This document shows positions 43,962 to 53,401 of a DNA stretch of 64,000 nt, piece after piece. The stretch spans positions 1 through 64,000 of the forward strand of contig NZ_VITY01000022.1 in assembly GCF_007993935.1 (NCBI RefSeq), read 5' to 3'. The notes beneath the pieces are model-generated. The model was not told where the DNA came from and did no database searches. It saw only the letters and a list, made by a program, of their open reading frames with translations. A program made the position numbers and the translations under genes. The stretch is from Bradyrhizobium macuxiense. Lineage in GTDB: Bacteria > Pseudomonadota > Alphaproteobacteria > Rhizobiales > Xanthobacteraceae. The number at the start of each line of letters is the position of its first letter. The first letter of the stretch is position 1.

Positions 43962-46217
43962 TCAGTAGAACCGCCAAGTAGACTTCGTGATTTCCTGTCC
44001 CACGCCCGGCCGACCCCAGTCGCAAACACCTGATGGAAAAACAACCTTGAGTCGGGCGAGCTGATCGGCAGTCAGAGGTTGTAAATATTCAGCCGAGTCG
44101 ATAGGCTTGAGCTGGCACTTCAACACGTCATCAGAGACTGGACCGCCCGCCGCAATACGCGGATCCGCATGCGACGGATAGATATCGTTGCATTTGCGGT
44201 GTCCGCCGTAGGACGCAGGCTCACTAATTCTTTCTCCTTCCAACGTCCAACAGCCGTCGACCAAGTCTGAAGGCTTGTTAGCCACAACCTTTTCATGCTC
44301 CGTCCGGGAGCTCGCGTCGGCGGAGACATTGTCCAGCCAGCGGTCCATCTGGCGAATGAGCTCCCCTTCACGTCGCGAATACTGACCATCGTTAGGATCC
44401 AGCCTTCCAGAAATATGAAAGTAATCAAATGCGGGGTCGACAAGTATAACCTGATTGTCGGCGTCCCCATTCGCAGCGCTAAGGCGGGCACGCATAGCGT
44501 AGGATCGAAAGGCGTCATGCAGGTTCGCGCGGTCATCGACATAATAGCGCCAATCGATGATCGGAATCTGACTCAGACCTCCGCCGCCTGTAACGACGAG
44601 CCCTTGGGTATATGCAATCTTGAGCGCATCGGTGTTTGCCCGTGTTCGCGCAGATACAATCAGTCCATCGCCATCAATTCCCCCGACGTTCTCATTCAAG
44701 TCGATGAACTGCTCGGCGCTGATCTTTGCATCGTTGAAGGCCCTCAGGCCATACTGAACACCGATGTTGTCGAGCGGCCGACGAACCAGCCCAGTCTCAC
44801 GATCAAAGCCGAAAACGTTTTTTTCAGTGCTAAAGTAGTCACAACGTGCGCCCGTCGGATTTGTGATATGATCATAAACGAGTTCCGGTGGGATAGACGC
44901 GTCGCATTTCTCAGTGTATCTGCCTTTTGCGGTTTCAGAAGGCGCGCGCCTTGCGATTTCGAGACAGTCGTGCCAAGTAGCAAAACCGGATACGGCGGTT
45001 TTTTGCTGTTCCGACCAGGCATCCCCAGAGTTTCTAAAAGCGCGATCGAGCAATATGCAGTCGGTACGCCGCAAATCGGTTGTTAGCATGTCCGGGAAAC
45101 TCATTTTCGGGATTATTCCATCGAGCAAGCCCGGGTAATTTTGCGCAATCATGTGCACTTGTATCGCTCCGCCCGATGCACCAAAGCCAATGGTGTGAAC
45201 CGGCATACCGTATGATTTTATGAAATGTTCTCTTACCATCGACAAGGTCTCCGCAGAGACTCTGTCATTGCAGTTGTTTTCAGCGATGTTGAGCGTAGAG
45301 GTTGCCAACGCGTATCCTTGAGCAAGAACAAGCTGCGGATTGTCCCCCGAAGGGATCAGCGTGCCTTGACGATACCCGGCTGAACATCCGCCACCGAATT
45401 CATAGACAAGCCTGCCATTCCACCCGCCTTTCGGCCGCGCCCACGGCGTCGGAAGAGGATCGCCCGGTTGATGTAGGAATTGTATCTCGTAAACTGCACG
45501 ATTAATCACACCCAACTCCCGTCGGATAACGTAATTGACCGTGTTACCCTCCGACGTAACAGTTTTTGCCATATCCGCGGGAGGCGGTGCCGAGGTGTCG
45601 TATGGCTTGAATCCTTGCGGAAGGCTTTTGGAGGTTGTTCGATTGATTGTAGCCAGTATCAATTGGATATCAGGTTTCTGGGACACCGGTTCCGTGGATT
45701 TATAGTAGTACTGAACAATGGTCTTCGCGTTGCAGTCCCTGTCTATCGCAGGACCGAGCCCATCCACATCGGTCTCACAGATGAACGGCTGTTGGTGAGG
45801 ACCTGAAAAAATGGGACCAGCCAAAGGATGGCCAACAATCTCGAGGGTCGACCTGACTGTTCCATCGACCAGAATCTCAAGGATGTTTTTTCCATTCTTG
45901 AGTCCGTCCAAAAGGGCCACATAGGCGTGCGACGCTTTAGTCGGGCGGAACGATGACGAGACATCACGCCCATTGAAGTGAGCAATCCAAGTAGAAGAAT
46001 TCGGAGAGCGCAATTCTATCAGCACATCGCCACCACTCGCTGAGTCTGCTCGACTTGAGATGGTGCGGAGGACAACATCTCCGCCAGTTTGTGAGGGATC
46101 AGCCACCGCGGTATGCGTCACGAGCACAATGTAGGCCAAAGCCGCTAACACTGTCCGCCAGACGGACGTCCACAGCGTCGCTGCTGGCGAACTCTCGCCA
46201 AATATTACGGGTGTCAT
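43962..46217 (-). CDS. DUF6351-like exported protein, probable alpha/beta-hydrolase-type
   Basis: The 751-residue protein has a signal peptide (TSVWRTVLAALAYIVLVTHT, cleaved near AVA-DP). An N-terminal beta domain (about residues 30-130) precedes a large hydrolase-like domain with WNGRLVYEFGGGCSAGYRQG, the candidate nucleophile elbow GFGASGGAIQVHM, and several Cys pairs. This pattern fits the DUF6351 family as I know it; function is uncharacterised, with distant similarity to tannase-type esterases. AAGGA precedes the ATG at 46217. It is the last gene of the nine-gene redox cassette. Its stop lies 39 bases from the ABC permease start. Confidence 0.65.
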   Translation of the reverse strand: MTPVIFGESSPAATLWTSVWRTVLAALAYIVLVTHTAVADPSQTGGDVVLRTISSRADSASGGDVLIELRSPNSSTWIAHFNGRDVSSSFRPTKASHAYVALLDGLKNGKNILEILVDGTVRSTLEIVGHPLAGPIFSGPHQQPFICETDVDGLGPAIDRDCNAKTIVQYYYKSTEPVSQKPDIQLILATINRTTSKSLPQGFKPYDTSAPPPADMAKTVTSEGNTVNYVIRRELGVINRAVYEIQFLHQPGDPLPTPWARPKGGWNGRLVYEFGGGCSAGYRQGTLIPSGDNPQLVLAQGYALATSTLNIAENNCNDRVSAETLSMVREHFIKSYGMPVHTIGFGASGGAIQVHMIAQNYPGLLDGIIPKMSFPDMLTTDLRRTDCILLDRAFRNSGDAWSEQQKTAVSGFATWHDCLEIARRAPSETAKGRYTEKCDASIPPELVYDHITNPTGARCDYFSTEKNVFGFDRETGLVRRPLDNIGVQYGLRAFNDAKISAEQFIDLNENVGGIDGDGLIVSARTRANTDALKIAYTQGLVVTGGGGLSQIPIIDWRYYVDDRANLHDAFRSYAMRARLSAANGDADNQVILVDPAFDYFHISGRLDPNDGQYSRREGELIRQMDRWLDNVSADASSRTEHEKVVANKPSDLVDGCWTLEGERISEPASYGGHRKCNDIYPSHADPRIAAGGPVSDDVLKCQLKPIDSAEYLQPLTADQLARLKVVFPSGVCDWGRPGVGQEITKSTWRFY

Positions 46218-46233
46218 TTCGAATTCCTTTGAG

Positions 46234-46461
46234 TTACGTAGGCTTCGTCTTACAGCTGGCCTCCCCAAAGACCGTGACAGAGATCGGAGTGTCGTGGAGA
46301 GCTTTGCTGGGCGTGCTGTCCGTGGCCATTACTTCATGAACGCTCTGCATATCGGAGTTTGCCGTGGCCCATCCGTTAGCCCATTCCGGCGAAGCGGCCC
46401 ACAACGACATGTCTGCACTTGCGACCAAGCCGGTTGGTATCAACAGAGCCATGACCGACAT
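46234..46461 (-). CDS. Small secreted hypothetical protein (75 aa)
   Basis: This short frame lies between two cassette genes, 19 bases after one stop and 16 before the next start. The product begins MSVMALLIPTGLVASADMSL, a signal-peptide-like stretch, followed by a Ser/Thr-rich tail with one Cys (SVTVFGEASCKTKPT). The ribosome binding site is weak. No family is recognised. Tight spacing on the same strand is the main support. Confidence 0.45.
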   Translation of the reverse strand: MSVMALLIPTGLVASADMSLWAASPEWANGWATANSDMQSVHEVMATDSTPSKALHDTPISVTVFGEASCKTKPT

Positions 46462-46480
46462 CCGGGCGCTGGTCCAACCA

Positions 46481-48055
46481 TCATTGTTCTTGCGCCATGG
46501 TTGCCGTGGCGGGCGCGCCGTTGCTGACTTGCTGTCGGGCTTGAGGAGGCTTTAGGGGATCACCTTCCTCATCCAGCTTGTCGCCGCGACTGTCGATGCG
46601 CTCACCCTGGTCATCAATCGGGTTACCGTCGTCGTCCCTGCCAACGCCGTCCGGATAGTGTGGACGATCCAGCGTCTTGAGGAAAAAGTCCTTGCCGGGA
46701 AGACCGACGGGAAATTTTTGCTCCAACTGAGGGTAGCCTGCTTCGAGTATGCCGGGCGGCACCGCCTGCGGGATCCGGGCCTCGATGCCCTTGATAATGT
46801 TGGCCTTGAGGGACTCAAAGGCCTTCCTTCGCCACAACTCCGGAGGATAAAAATCGGATTGTAGTGGAATCTTCACAGACTTGTCGGCGTCCACCACGTA
46901 AGCCGAACTCAACGTGATCCGGTACGCCGTCGAGATGCCATCGTATTGGCCTGTCTTTGGGTTCAGCATACCATCGGCCTTGCGGCGCAAGGCGTAGTAA
47001 AGAGCGATATGATCCTCATGAAGCTGGATGTCTGCGAAACCGGCACCTCGGGGTGAAGGAAACGAATTCTCGACATATAGGTCGCGCCAGTTGCGATAGC
47101 CACCGATCAAACCGGTGCCGCTGAGACCATTGGGCACGATGTTGAGACGGATCTTGCCCTTGGTAAGGTTAGTGTCGCCGGTCTGGTGATAGTACCGCGC
47201 GATGCGCGGCGTGTGCAGATGCTCCACCTGCTCGGTTTCCACCACGCCGTTTTTGATCTTCGCCTTGAGCTTGGTATACTGGGCTGACTTCAAAATGCGA
47301 TAAGAATAATCCACCGCGATGCCGCCGCGGGCATCCTTAACGATCTTGTCCGGCGAATAGCCGATCTCCATGGTGGCGTCACTATCGTTCATCGGGTCCT
47401 GGTTTCCGGAAATCCGGATCACCATGGTGTAGAGGCCCCCCTCCAGATAGCGCTGGTGGAGGGCGGCGGAGAATGCGTTGGTAAGATCCCTCGCGCGCCA
47501 GGACGCATAGCAGCCCCCAGCACGATACAGCGCGTTGTCGATCCCCTTTTCGCCATCGGGACTGACAAAATCAGTAGGATTGATCTTGCCATCGAGATTG
47601 AAACCTTCAGCAATGCGGCTAGTCACTTCCGGCTGGCCGGGATCATCGGCGGCCCAAGGATTGACGTAGGTCTCGATGCCGGGCTTGTAGCCGCGATACG
47701 AGATGGCGCGGTCCCAGATAAGTAAGCGCGTGAATCCCGGATCTCGGACCTGGTCCAACCCAGGGGGGGCAACGATCCAATCGATCTCCTGCTTGGAACG
47801 CCACTTCTGGCGCGCCAGCGCGATCCTGGTTTGGTCAGGATTCGCGAAATTAGTGGTGCTTCCATGCGGGCAGTCAACGCCCGGCTCGATCTCCGCGCCG
47901 CGAGTAAAATCAGGCCGCCCGCCATAGCGGAAGGCATATTGGTAGGTCCCGACAACATAACCGCGAGTCCAGGAAGAAGCAGCGACGGGCAGCGCCGTCC
48001 CGCCGGTCAAGACTACGACCACTGTGCAAACCATGAGACGTGTTTTCGGGGCCAT
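46481..48055 (-). CDS. Exported hypothetical protein of the redox cassette (524 aa)
   Basis: The start at 48055 is fixed by GGAGGAG seven bases upstream; the longer frame to 48304 is a shadow of the cupredoxin gene. A signal peptide (TRLMVCTVVVVLTGGTALPV) leads to a large soluble periplasmic domain with WTRGYVVGTYQYAFRYGG, GVDCPHGSTTNFANPDQTRI and DLYVENSFPSPRGAGFADIQ. The tail (about residues 465-524) is acidic with repeated Asp/Gly units (DDDGNPIDDQGERIDSRGDK). That tail resembles calcium-binding or EF-hand-like disorder. I do not recognise the family. It is probably the substrate-binding or catalytic partner in the cassette. Confidence 0.7.
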   Translation of the reverse strand: MAPKTRLMVCTVVVVLTGGTALPVAASSWTRGYVVGTYQYAFRYGGRPDFTRGAEIEPGVDCPHGSTTNFANPDQTRIALARQKWRSKQEIDWIVAPPGLDQVRDPGFTRLLIWDRAISYRGYKPGIETYVNPWAADDPGQPEVTSRIAEGFNLDGKINPTDFVSPDGEKGIDNALYRAGGCYASWRARDLTNAFSAALHQRYLEGGLYTMVIRISGNQDPMNDSDATMEIGYSPDKIVKDARGGIAVDYSYRILKSAQYTKLKAKIKNGVVETEQVEHLHTPRIARYYHQTGDTNLTKGKIRLNIVPNGLSGTGLIGGYRNWRDLYVENSFPSPRGAGFADIQLHEDHIALYYALRRKADGMLNPKTGQYDGISTAYRITLSSAYVVDADKSVKIPLQSDFYPPELWRRKAFESLKANIIKGIEARIPQAVPPGILEAGYPQLEQKFPVGLPGKDFFLKTLDRPHYPDGVGRDDDGNPIDDQGERIDSRGDKLDEEGDPLKPPQARQQVSNGAPATATMAQEQ

Positions 48056-48081
48056 TAACATTCTCCTCCCAAGGGTAGGAT

Positions 48082-48471
48082 CTAGGACACGACGACTGTT
48101 CCAACCATTCCCATTGCCTCGTGAAACTTGCAGACATATTTGTAAGTGCCCTTCACCGTGAAGGTATGGGTGAAGGTGGCATCTTCCTCCATGTCGCCGG
48201 AATCGAATGGCGCCGCGCCGGCCGGCAGAAGGACGTTGGAAGCTGTGGTCGCCTTGCCCGGATCGAAGGTGACGGAGTGGGTGATGACGCCGGGATTTGT
48301 CCACTTCACCGTGTCGCCTACGCTGATATTGACCGTCGCGGGCACGAACGCGCCCTTCGGACTGTTCTTCATGGAGACCTCGACGGTCTTGCCTTGGGCC
48401 AGCGCGGGTGACGCGACGACGACAGCCAGACCGGCGAACATTTCGGTAAAGGCACGACGATGAATCTTCAT
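48082..48471 (-). CDS. Plastocyanin/pseudoazurin-type cupredoxin
   Basis: The 129-residue periplasmic blue-copper protein has a signal peptide ending ASPALA. A greek-key barrel follows with copper ligands His65 (VITHSVTF), Cys114 and His117 (YKYVCKFHEAM) and Met122. The Cys-x2-His-x4-Met spacing equals that of plastocyanins. It would shuttle single electrons between the cassette's cytochromes and its oxidising enzymes or a terminal oxidase. It lies 16 bases after the preceding gene. Confidence 0.9.
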   Translation of the reverse strand: MKIHRRAFTEMFAGLAVVVASPALAQGKTVEVSMKNSPKGAFVPATVNISVGDTVKWTNPGVITHSVTFDPGKATTASNVLLPAGAAPFDSGDMEEDATFTHTFTVKGTYKYVCKFHEAMGMVGTVVVS

Positions 48472-48487
48472 TGGAACGTCCTTGCGG

Positions 48488-49108
48488 TTATTCCGGCGGA
48501 GATACTTGGTTGATCAAGAGGTCAGAGACCGCTCCGGCTTCAAAAGCCAGGGGGTCGGCGTCGTCCATCTGTCCCTTGTGAAGCACGATGTCGGCGCTCA
48601 CCTCGAAATCGGTGATGCTTTTGGCGTCATCGGAAATGAACGCCGCGCCCGCAAAAGGGCTCCAAGTCTTCCAAGCCGAGGAGCTGCTGGTCTTGTAGCG
48701 CCAGACGGGCCGGAAATAGTCCATGCGGAAGCTGTAGCGTAGACCTGCGGGATCGCGCTTGGGCATCGGTGCCGTGTCGCCATTGGCGCGGGATTCAGCA
48801 AGTGTGAACCAGCTCGCCTTTTGCTCCATAGTTAGCTCGGCGGCGCGATAGGCGAGATACTTCTCGATATCGCTGCGGGTGGTGAATTTGTGGCCGGCGA
48901 CTACCAGGTGAAACCGGCTGTCATCCCTCTTCTGCGCCGTAAAAACCCCCGGCTTGGCCGGCGGCACCATTGGAAGGTTGTCAGAGGCTTGGGCCAGCTT
49001 GGCTGGTCCCGAAGCGGCCGCGGCGGGCGGCGCGTCAGCAGCAATACTAATTCCTGCTGAAGCGAAAAACTCGGCGAGGATAAAGCCAATAGCAAAACTG
49101 CGTTTCAT
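48488..49108 (-). CDS. Exported hypothetical protein (206 aa)
   Basis: The N-terminal signal peptide MKRSFAIGFILAEFFASAGI (cleavage near IAADA) and an Ala/Pro-rich linker are followed by a folded domain with FHLVVAGHKFTTRSDIEKYL, AYRAAELTMEQKASWFTLAE and RYSFRMDYFRPVWRYK. The pattern resembles small envelope proteins of the CC0125/CC1285 type, but I hold that loosely. It is embedded in the redox cassette (30 bases from cytochrome b561, 16 from cupredoxin). Confidence 0.6.
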   Translation of the reverse strand: MKRSFAIGFILAEFFASAGISIAADAPPAAAASGPAKLAQASDNLPMVPPAKPGVFTAQKRDDSRFHLVVAGHKFTTRSDIEKYLAYRAAELTMEQKASWFTLAESRANGDTAPMPKRDPAGLRYSFRMDYFRPVWRYKTSSSSAWKTWSPFAGAAFISDDAKSITDFEVSADIVLHKGQMDDADPLAFEAGAVSDLLINQVSPPE

Positions 49109-49138
49109 TCTTCCTTACCTGTTCCGTCCTTCAATTCC

Positions 49139-49843
49139 TCAGAAATAGAAGCCGATCGACACCGCCCATACGATCGCTGTGGCGATCACCCCGCCGATCG
49201 CAAATCGCCACAGGGGTGCAATCTCCATCTCGGTGTCGCCCGCATTGCGTCGGCGCTTGCCGGAGATCATGGGCGCAACGAGATTTTGGCGCTTGTAGAT
49301 GAAGTAGAAGATCATGGCCGCCAGATGCAGCGCGATCACCCACAGAAGAATGGTGAACCAATAGTAGTGCAAATGCGCGAGATGACGGCCTTGCTTGAAG
49401 GTCACGTAGCTGGACAAGGGTCCCGAATAGAGCCCGTCAACATCGACCGCAAACAGGCCAAGAATCAACACGGCCAGCACCAAGCCCACCATCAGAACAA
49501 TGCTGACCGCCCCTAGCGCGTTGTGGCCGTGGGCGTGGAGCGTATCGCGCCGGTGCAGCGTGCTGGCATAGTCGAGAACGGCCTTAGGCCCTCTCACGAA
49601 ATTGACGAAGCGCGCGGTCGAGGAGCCGACCAGCCCCCAATAGAGACGCATCAGCACGATCCACAGGATCGCATAGCCGCTATAGAGATGATATTCGAGT
49701 TCATTGTGAAGGCCGGTCCACCAACAAATCCCGATCCCGATCACGAGCAGCCAGTGCATGGCGCGCACCGGAAGGTCCCAGACTCGCAGGTCCGTCGTGT
49801 CGGCGACGGCCGATTGCATGTGGCTCATCTCAGAGGAAGTCAT
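49139..49843 (-). CDS. Cytochrome b561-type membrane protein
   Basis: The 234-residue protein has four or five membrane helices with haem-ligand histidines in VRAMHWLLVIGIGICWWTG, HAHGHNALGAVSIVLMVGLV and LLWVIALHLAAMIFYFIYKR, as in Ni/Fe-hydrogenase-type and b561 cytochromes. It probably passes electrons between the quinone pool and the periplasmic cytochrome/cupredoxin. It lies nine bases after the cytochrome c' gene. Confidence 0.85.
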   Translation of the reverse strand: MTSSEMSHMQSAVADTTDLRVWDLPVRAMHWLLVIGIGICWWTGLHNELEYHLYSGYAILWIVLMRLYWGLVGSSTARFVNFVRGPKAVLDYASTLHRRDTLHAHGHNALGAVSIVLMVGLVLAVLILGLFAVDVDGLYSGPLSSYVTFKQGRHLAHLHYYWFTILLWVIALHLAAMIFYFIYKRQNLVAPMISGKRRRNAGDTEMEIAPLWRFAIGGVIATAIVWAVSIGFYF

Positions 49844-49851
49844 AGGCCACT

Positions 49852-50385
49852 CTAGTCGTCGTTTTGTTTTGCGTAGTCGGGCGAACGATAGCTGTCATGG
49901 CAGGCCTTGCAGGCCTTGCCCATCGCTTCCACCTCCTCCTTCAGTGCGTTCGCGTCCTTGCTGATCGCAACCTGATTCAGCTTCGCTGCCTCGACCTGCG
50001 CTACTTTGCCCAACGTTACGAAATCATCACTGTTCTGCCAGATGGCCGGGAGCGCATATGTCTTGGCTCCGGACTCCGGACCGCTCCCTTTCGGAAACCA
50101 GTTCGGCAGGTAGCCGCTGCGATCCTTGATCGTCTGAGCGTTAGGCGCGACCGTATTGTCCCAATCAATCGTTCGCTTCTTCAGCTCGTCATTGATCGCC
50201 TTTAGTGCACCGCCCATGTCACGGAACTTGCCCTGGCGGGACTTGATTTGAGCGACCTCTGCCGGACCTGCGGCAGCGTCCAGGACGGCAAGACCAATTG
50301 CTACACACATACCTGCGGCAACACAGCGAAAGCCCAACGCAAACATACGAACAACAACTCCCGGCCGATGCACCGTTGATGTCAT
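49852..50385 (-). CDS. Cytochrome c' (class II c-type cytochrome)
   Basis: The 177-residue protein has a signal peptide (CVAAGMCVAIGLAVLDAAAG), a four-helix-bundle body (MGGALKAINDELKKR, EVAQIKSRQGKFRD, VEAAKLNQVAISKDANALKE) and a C-terminal haem site CKACHDSYR, the hallmark position for cytochrome c'. It is part of the cassette between DUF1552 and cytochrome b561 genes. In this setting it is more likely an electron carrier than a nitric-oxide sink. Confidence 0.9.
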   Translation of the reverse strand: MTSTVHRPGVVVRMFALGFRCVAAGMCVAIGLAVLDAAAGPAEVAQIKSRQGKFRDMGGALKAINDELKKRTIDWDNTVAPNAQTIKDRSGYLPNWFPKGSGPESGAKTYALPAIWQNSDDFVTLGKVAQVEAAKLNQVAISKDANALKEEVEAMGKACKACHDSYRSPDYAKQNDD

Positions 50386-50402
50386 CGATTTGGCGGACGC
50401 CC

Positions 50403-51737
50403 TTACGCCAACAAATCCGTGTACGGTTGCCTGATTTCCATGGAGCCCTTGCCCCAGACGTCAAGCGACACGCCCATAGCCCTATGGATCGTCAGTCCGA
50501 CGCGCGATACGGGACTGCTGTCGCCCGCGACGTGATAACCCGCCTTCATGCGGCCGCTGGCGCCGCCGGCCAGGAAGATGGGAAGACCGTTGGCGTCATG
50601 GACTCTGGCATTGCCCGATTCGCTAAAGGCAAAGACCAAGCTGTGATCCAGAACCGTACCGTCGCCTTCAGGAACCGTATCCAGCTCTTTCAAGAGCATG
50701 GCGAACAGCTCCATGGAGTCCAAATTGTACTGCGCTACCTGCGGCTGATAGCCAAGTACTGGATCGATGGGCTCTTCATGGGTGGACTGATGATACCCCA
50801 AGGAGTCGCCGGGCACGAACATCGAGGATGTGGGCTCGGAAATGCTGAGGTTGAACACCCGGGTCTGGTCGGTTGCGAGCGCAAGAGCGCCAAGCCGCGC
50901 CATCAACGGCGTCACGTTTCGAAGGTTGGGAAGGGAATTGTTGCACACCATCTCGGCGGGCGCAGCGGGAATGGCGACCTCAGCCTGGATTTCAGGACGC
51001 TGCAGTTGCGCGGCCACCTGTAATTCGGCCTCGCGCACCGAGGTGAAGTACTGATCCATGCGGGCGCGATCGGCAGTACCCAGATTCTGCATGACCCGCT
51101 TGCGGTTGTCTGCCACTGCCGACAACACGCTTTGCTGGATCAGGGCCTGGGGATCCGGTTTCCAGTCACCCTTGGTGGGATCCTGGAAGCCCGGCCCAAA
51201 CAGGCGGGTATAGAGCGAAAGGGGAGAAGCCTCAGCCGGCAAAGTGTTAGCCCCGCCCAAGCTGGAATAGCTTTGCTTCGGATCGCCGGCGGCGGATGCG
51301 GAAATCGACTTGAACCGGGCCCCGTGCGAAATGACGTCGGCAATCTGGCGGTCGATGGTCTTGGAACCGAACTCGTTTGGCTTGGTGGGTGAGATGCCCG
51401 TGGCGGCAGCCGCCGCGCCGGACCAATGCTGGATATTAGGATTGTCATCGAGCGGGACCCGCAGCCCGCTGAACACGTTCAGCTTAGCGCGATAGGGCTC
51501 CAGCGGCTTCAGCTGGGGCGTCATCTCATAGTCCTTGCCGCCCGTCTTGGGGATCCACAACTGCTGGGTTAGCCCACAGCCGAAGAAGAAGGTGTTGAAA
51601 CGGGTGGGAAGCGGCCTTCCCGTCGCGGCCAGCGACTCGCCCTTGCTGTCGAGGAAGCAGTCAAGGAACGGCAGCCCCATGACGGCCAGAGCGCCCTGGC
51701 ATGTGCCCCGGAGCAGAAATCTGCGATCGATCTTCAT
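50403..51737 (-). CDS. DUF1552-family exported protein
   Basis: The 444-residue protein starts with a twin-arginine signal (MKIDRRFLLRGTCQGALAVM). A sulfatase-like or DUF1501-related fold follows with RFNTFFFGCGLTQQLWIPKT, LNVFSGLRVP, GYHQSTHEEPIDP and LVFAFSESGNARVHDANGLP. DUF1552 genes are nearly always beside DUF1592/DUF1587 genes, as here (11 bases apart). Tat export suggests folding with a cofactor or partner in the cytoplasm. The reaction is not known to me. Confidence 0.85.
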   Translation of the reverse strand: MKIDRRFLLRGTCQGALAVMGLPFLDCFLDSKGESLAATGRPLPTRFNTFFFGCGLTQQLWIPKTGGKDYEMTPQLKPLEPYRAKLNVFSGLRVPLDDNPNIQHWSGAAAAATGISPTKPNEFGSKTIDRQIADVISHGARFKSISASAAGDPKQSYSSLGGANTLPAEASPLSLYTRLFGPGFQDPTKGDWKPDPQALIQQSVLSAVADNRKRVMQNLGTADRARMDQYFTSVREAELQVAAQLQRPEIQAEVAIPAAPAEMVCNNSLPNLRNVTPLMARLGALALATDQTRVFNLSISEPTSSMFVPGDSLGYHQSTHEEPIDPVLGYQPQVAQYNLDSMELFAMLLKELDTVPEGDGTVLDHSLVFAFSESGNARVHDANGLPIFLAGGASGRMKAGYHVAGDSSPVSRVGLTIHRAMGVSLDVWGKGSMEIRQPYTDLLA

Positions 51738-51748
51738 GACTTTCCTAT

Positions 51749-53401
51749 CTACTGGGCCGGGACGTTGGGCGCGGAGCTGGTTGCTTCGGGAGAAGGCGGA
51801 GGTGCGCTGAAGTAGTCGTTGTCCAAGACTATGCTCTCGAGCAGGGAACGCATGCGAAAACCGGAGTCCGCGAAAGCCTGATAGCCGGCCTTGAAGGCCG
51901 AGGCGGGGACATCATCGCTGTTCACGCCACGAGAATACGCGTAGACCTTGCGTGCAAGGCACGCCGTGTATTTGGGATCGTCGTGCAGGAATTGCCCAAG
52001 TCCCGCGGCGCCAACAAAGTGCCTGCCCTTTATCGTGGCCGAAAGATCAACCGGCTCTCCATTCTCCGTGGTGCGGCGCTGACCGATTGTGTCAAAACCT
52101 TCCAGCGACAGGCCGATCGGATCGCTGTGATGGTGACACGAGGCGCAGGCGCTATTGGTCGCATGCGCCGTCAGGCGCTCGCGTACGGTCTTCAATGGGC
52201 CACTCGTATCATTAACGACCGAGAAATCCACATTGGCCGGCGGTGTGGGTGTGGGCTCGCACAGCAGGATATCCATCACTGCGACACCGCGCTTGGTGGG
52301 CGAACTGCGGCCAGGATGAGAGAACATTGCCAGCATGCTGGCTTGGGTAAGAACGCCGCTGCGCCCAGAATCGGGCGCGAACTCATACGGTGTCCATTCG
52401 CCCGTGAATTGAAACGGCAGCTGATAATCGGCCGCCAGGCTGCGGTTGAGAAAAGTCTTGCGCGTGGTCATCAGGTCGCGCATGTCGCCATTGGTATGCA
52501 ATGCCAGATCGATGACGGTACGCAGCGTCTCTTCCTTCGCCGAAGCGGCAATTCCTGAGTTCCACTTGGGATAAAGGATGCTGTCCTTGGAGACCGTATC
52601 GAAGTTGTCGAGCTCCAGCATGTCGTTGAAGAAAGCCCGCATCCCAACGTCCAGGCGCGGCGAAGACATCAAGCGGTCGACCTGCTTCTCAAGTCCGGCA
52701 GCGGTGTTCAGATCGCCCCGCTCGGCTGCTTGGAGCAACTCGGCGTCGGGCGTTGAATCCCACATCAGGTAGCTGAGGCGCGTCGCTCGGCTATAGGAGT
52801 CCAGCGCAAATTGCTTGTTACCGACGGGCACAGCGTTTTCCATACGAAACAAGAATTCCGGCGCCTGAAGCAAGCTGGCCAGACCAAAGCGCAAGCCGGC
52901 ATAGAAATCGTTCTGCGACTTTGCCAAGCCGCTGCTCAGATTGACGGCGCTTGTGATCTCGTCCTGGGTCAATGGCCGGCGGTACAGCAATCGTCCATAG
53001 TGGCTTAGCACCTGCGCGGTACAGGCATCATCCGGCTCTTTGGGCGCCTTGGGCGCGCAAGGCAGCTTGACGCGGTATTTCGCGCCCGTCACCTGGGTAG
53101 CGATGCTGTCCGCCAGTTTGGTGAAGAAGTCAAAGCCCACAGGCGTGACCGAAAGCACCGAAGTGCCGGCTGCCAGCAATCCACCAATGCGGATCGTGGG
53201 CTGGAGGAATCCACGCACTTCAACCTCACTACCGAAAATATCGGCAATGGAGTTGCGATACTCTGCTTGGGTCAGCTGCCTCATGCTCACGACTTCCGAA
53301 CTGGCGTCGGACCGGGCTGAAGGGATGTCGCCGGCCATCGCACTGGGCGCCAACACTGTTAGGAATAGAAAGGAGATAGCTAGATTTCGCATTCGTCCCA
53401 T
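51749..53401 (-). CDS. DUF1592-type exported protein (DUF1587-1595-1592-1588-1585 array) with a CxxCH motif
   Basis: The 550-residue protein starts with a signal peptide (LAISFLFLTVLAPSAMAG), then LTQAEYRNSIADIFG (DUF1587), LSHYGRLLYRRPLTQDE (DUF1595), RATRLSYLMWDSTPDAELLQ (DUF1592), SGVLTQASMLAMFSHPGRSS (DUF1588) and a DUF1585 end. NSACASCHHHSDPIGLSLEG contains CxxCH, a potential haem site. The family is typical of Acidobacteria, Planctomycetes and myxobacteria, where it is thought to act in polymer or sterol-like oxidation. It is unusual in a rhizobial setting. It heads the cassette. Confidence 0.85.
   Translation of the reverse strand: MGRMRNLAISFLFLTVLAPSAMAGDIPSARSDASSEVVSMRQLTQAEYRNSIADIFGSEVEVRGFLQPTIRIGGLLAAGTSVLSVTPVGFDFFTKLADSIATQVTGAKYRVKLPCAPKAPKEPDDACTAQVLSHYGRLLYRRPLTQDEITSAVNLSSGLAKSQNDFYAGLRFGLASLLQAPEFLFRMENAVPVGNKQFALDSYSRATRLSYLMWDSTPDAELLQAAERGDLNTAAGLEKQVDRLMSSPRLDVGMRAFFNDMLELDNFDTVSKDSILYPKWNSGIAASAKEETLRTVIDLALHTNGDMRDLMTTRKTFLNRSLAADYQLPFQFTGEWTPYEFAPDSGRSGVLTQASMLAMFSHPGRSSPTKRGVAVMDILLCEPTPTPPANVDFSVVNDTSGPLKTVRERLTAHATNSACASCHHHSDPIGLSLEGFDTIGQRRTTENGEPVDLSATIKGRHFVGAAGLGQFLHDDPKYTACLARKVYAYSRGVNSDDVPASAFKAGYQAFADSGFRMRSLLESIVLDNDYFSAPPPSPEATSSAPNVPAQ

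Noticed and set aside
42938..44044. 368-codon minus-strand frame overlapping the ABC permease
   Set aside because: It is the wrong frame of the permease gene. The composition is Arg/Ala-rich and no membrane helices remain.
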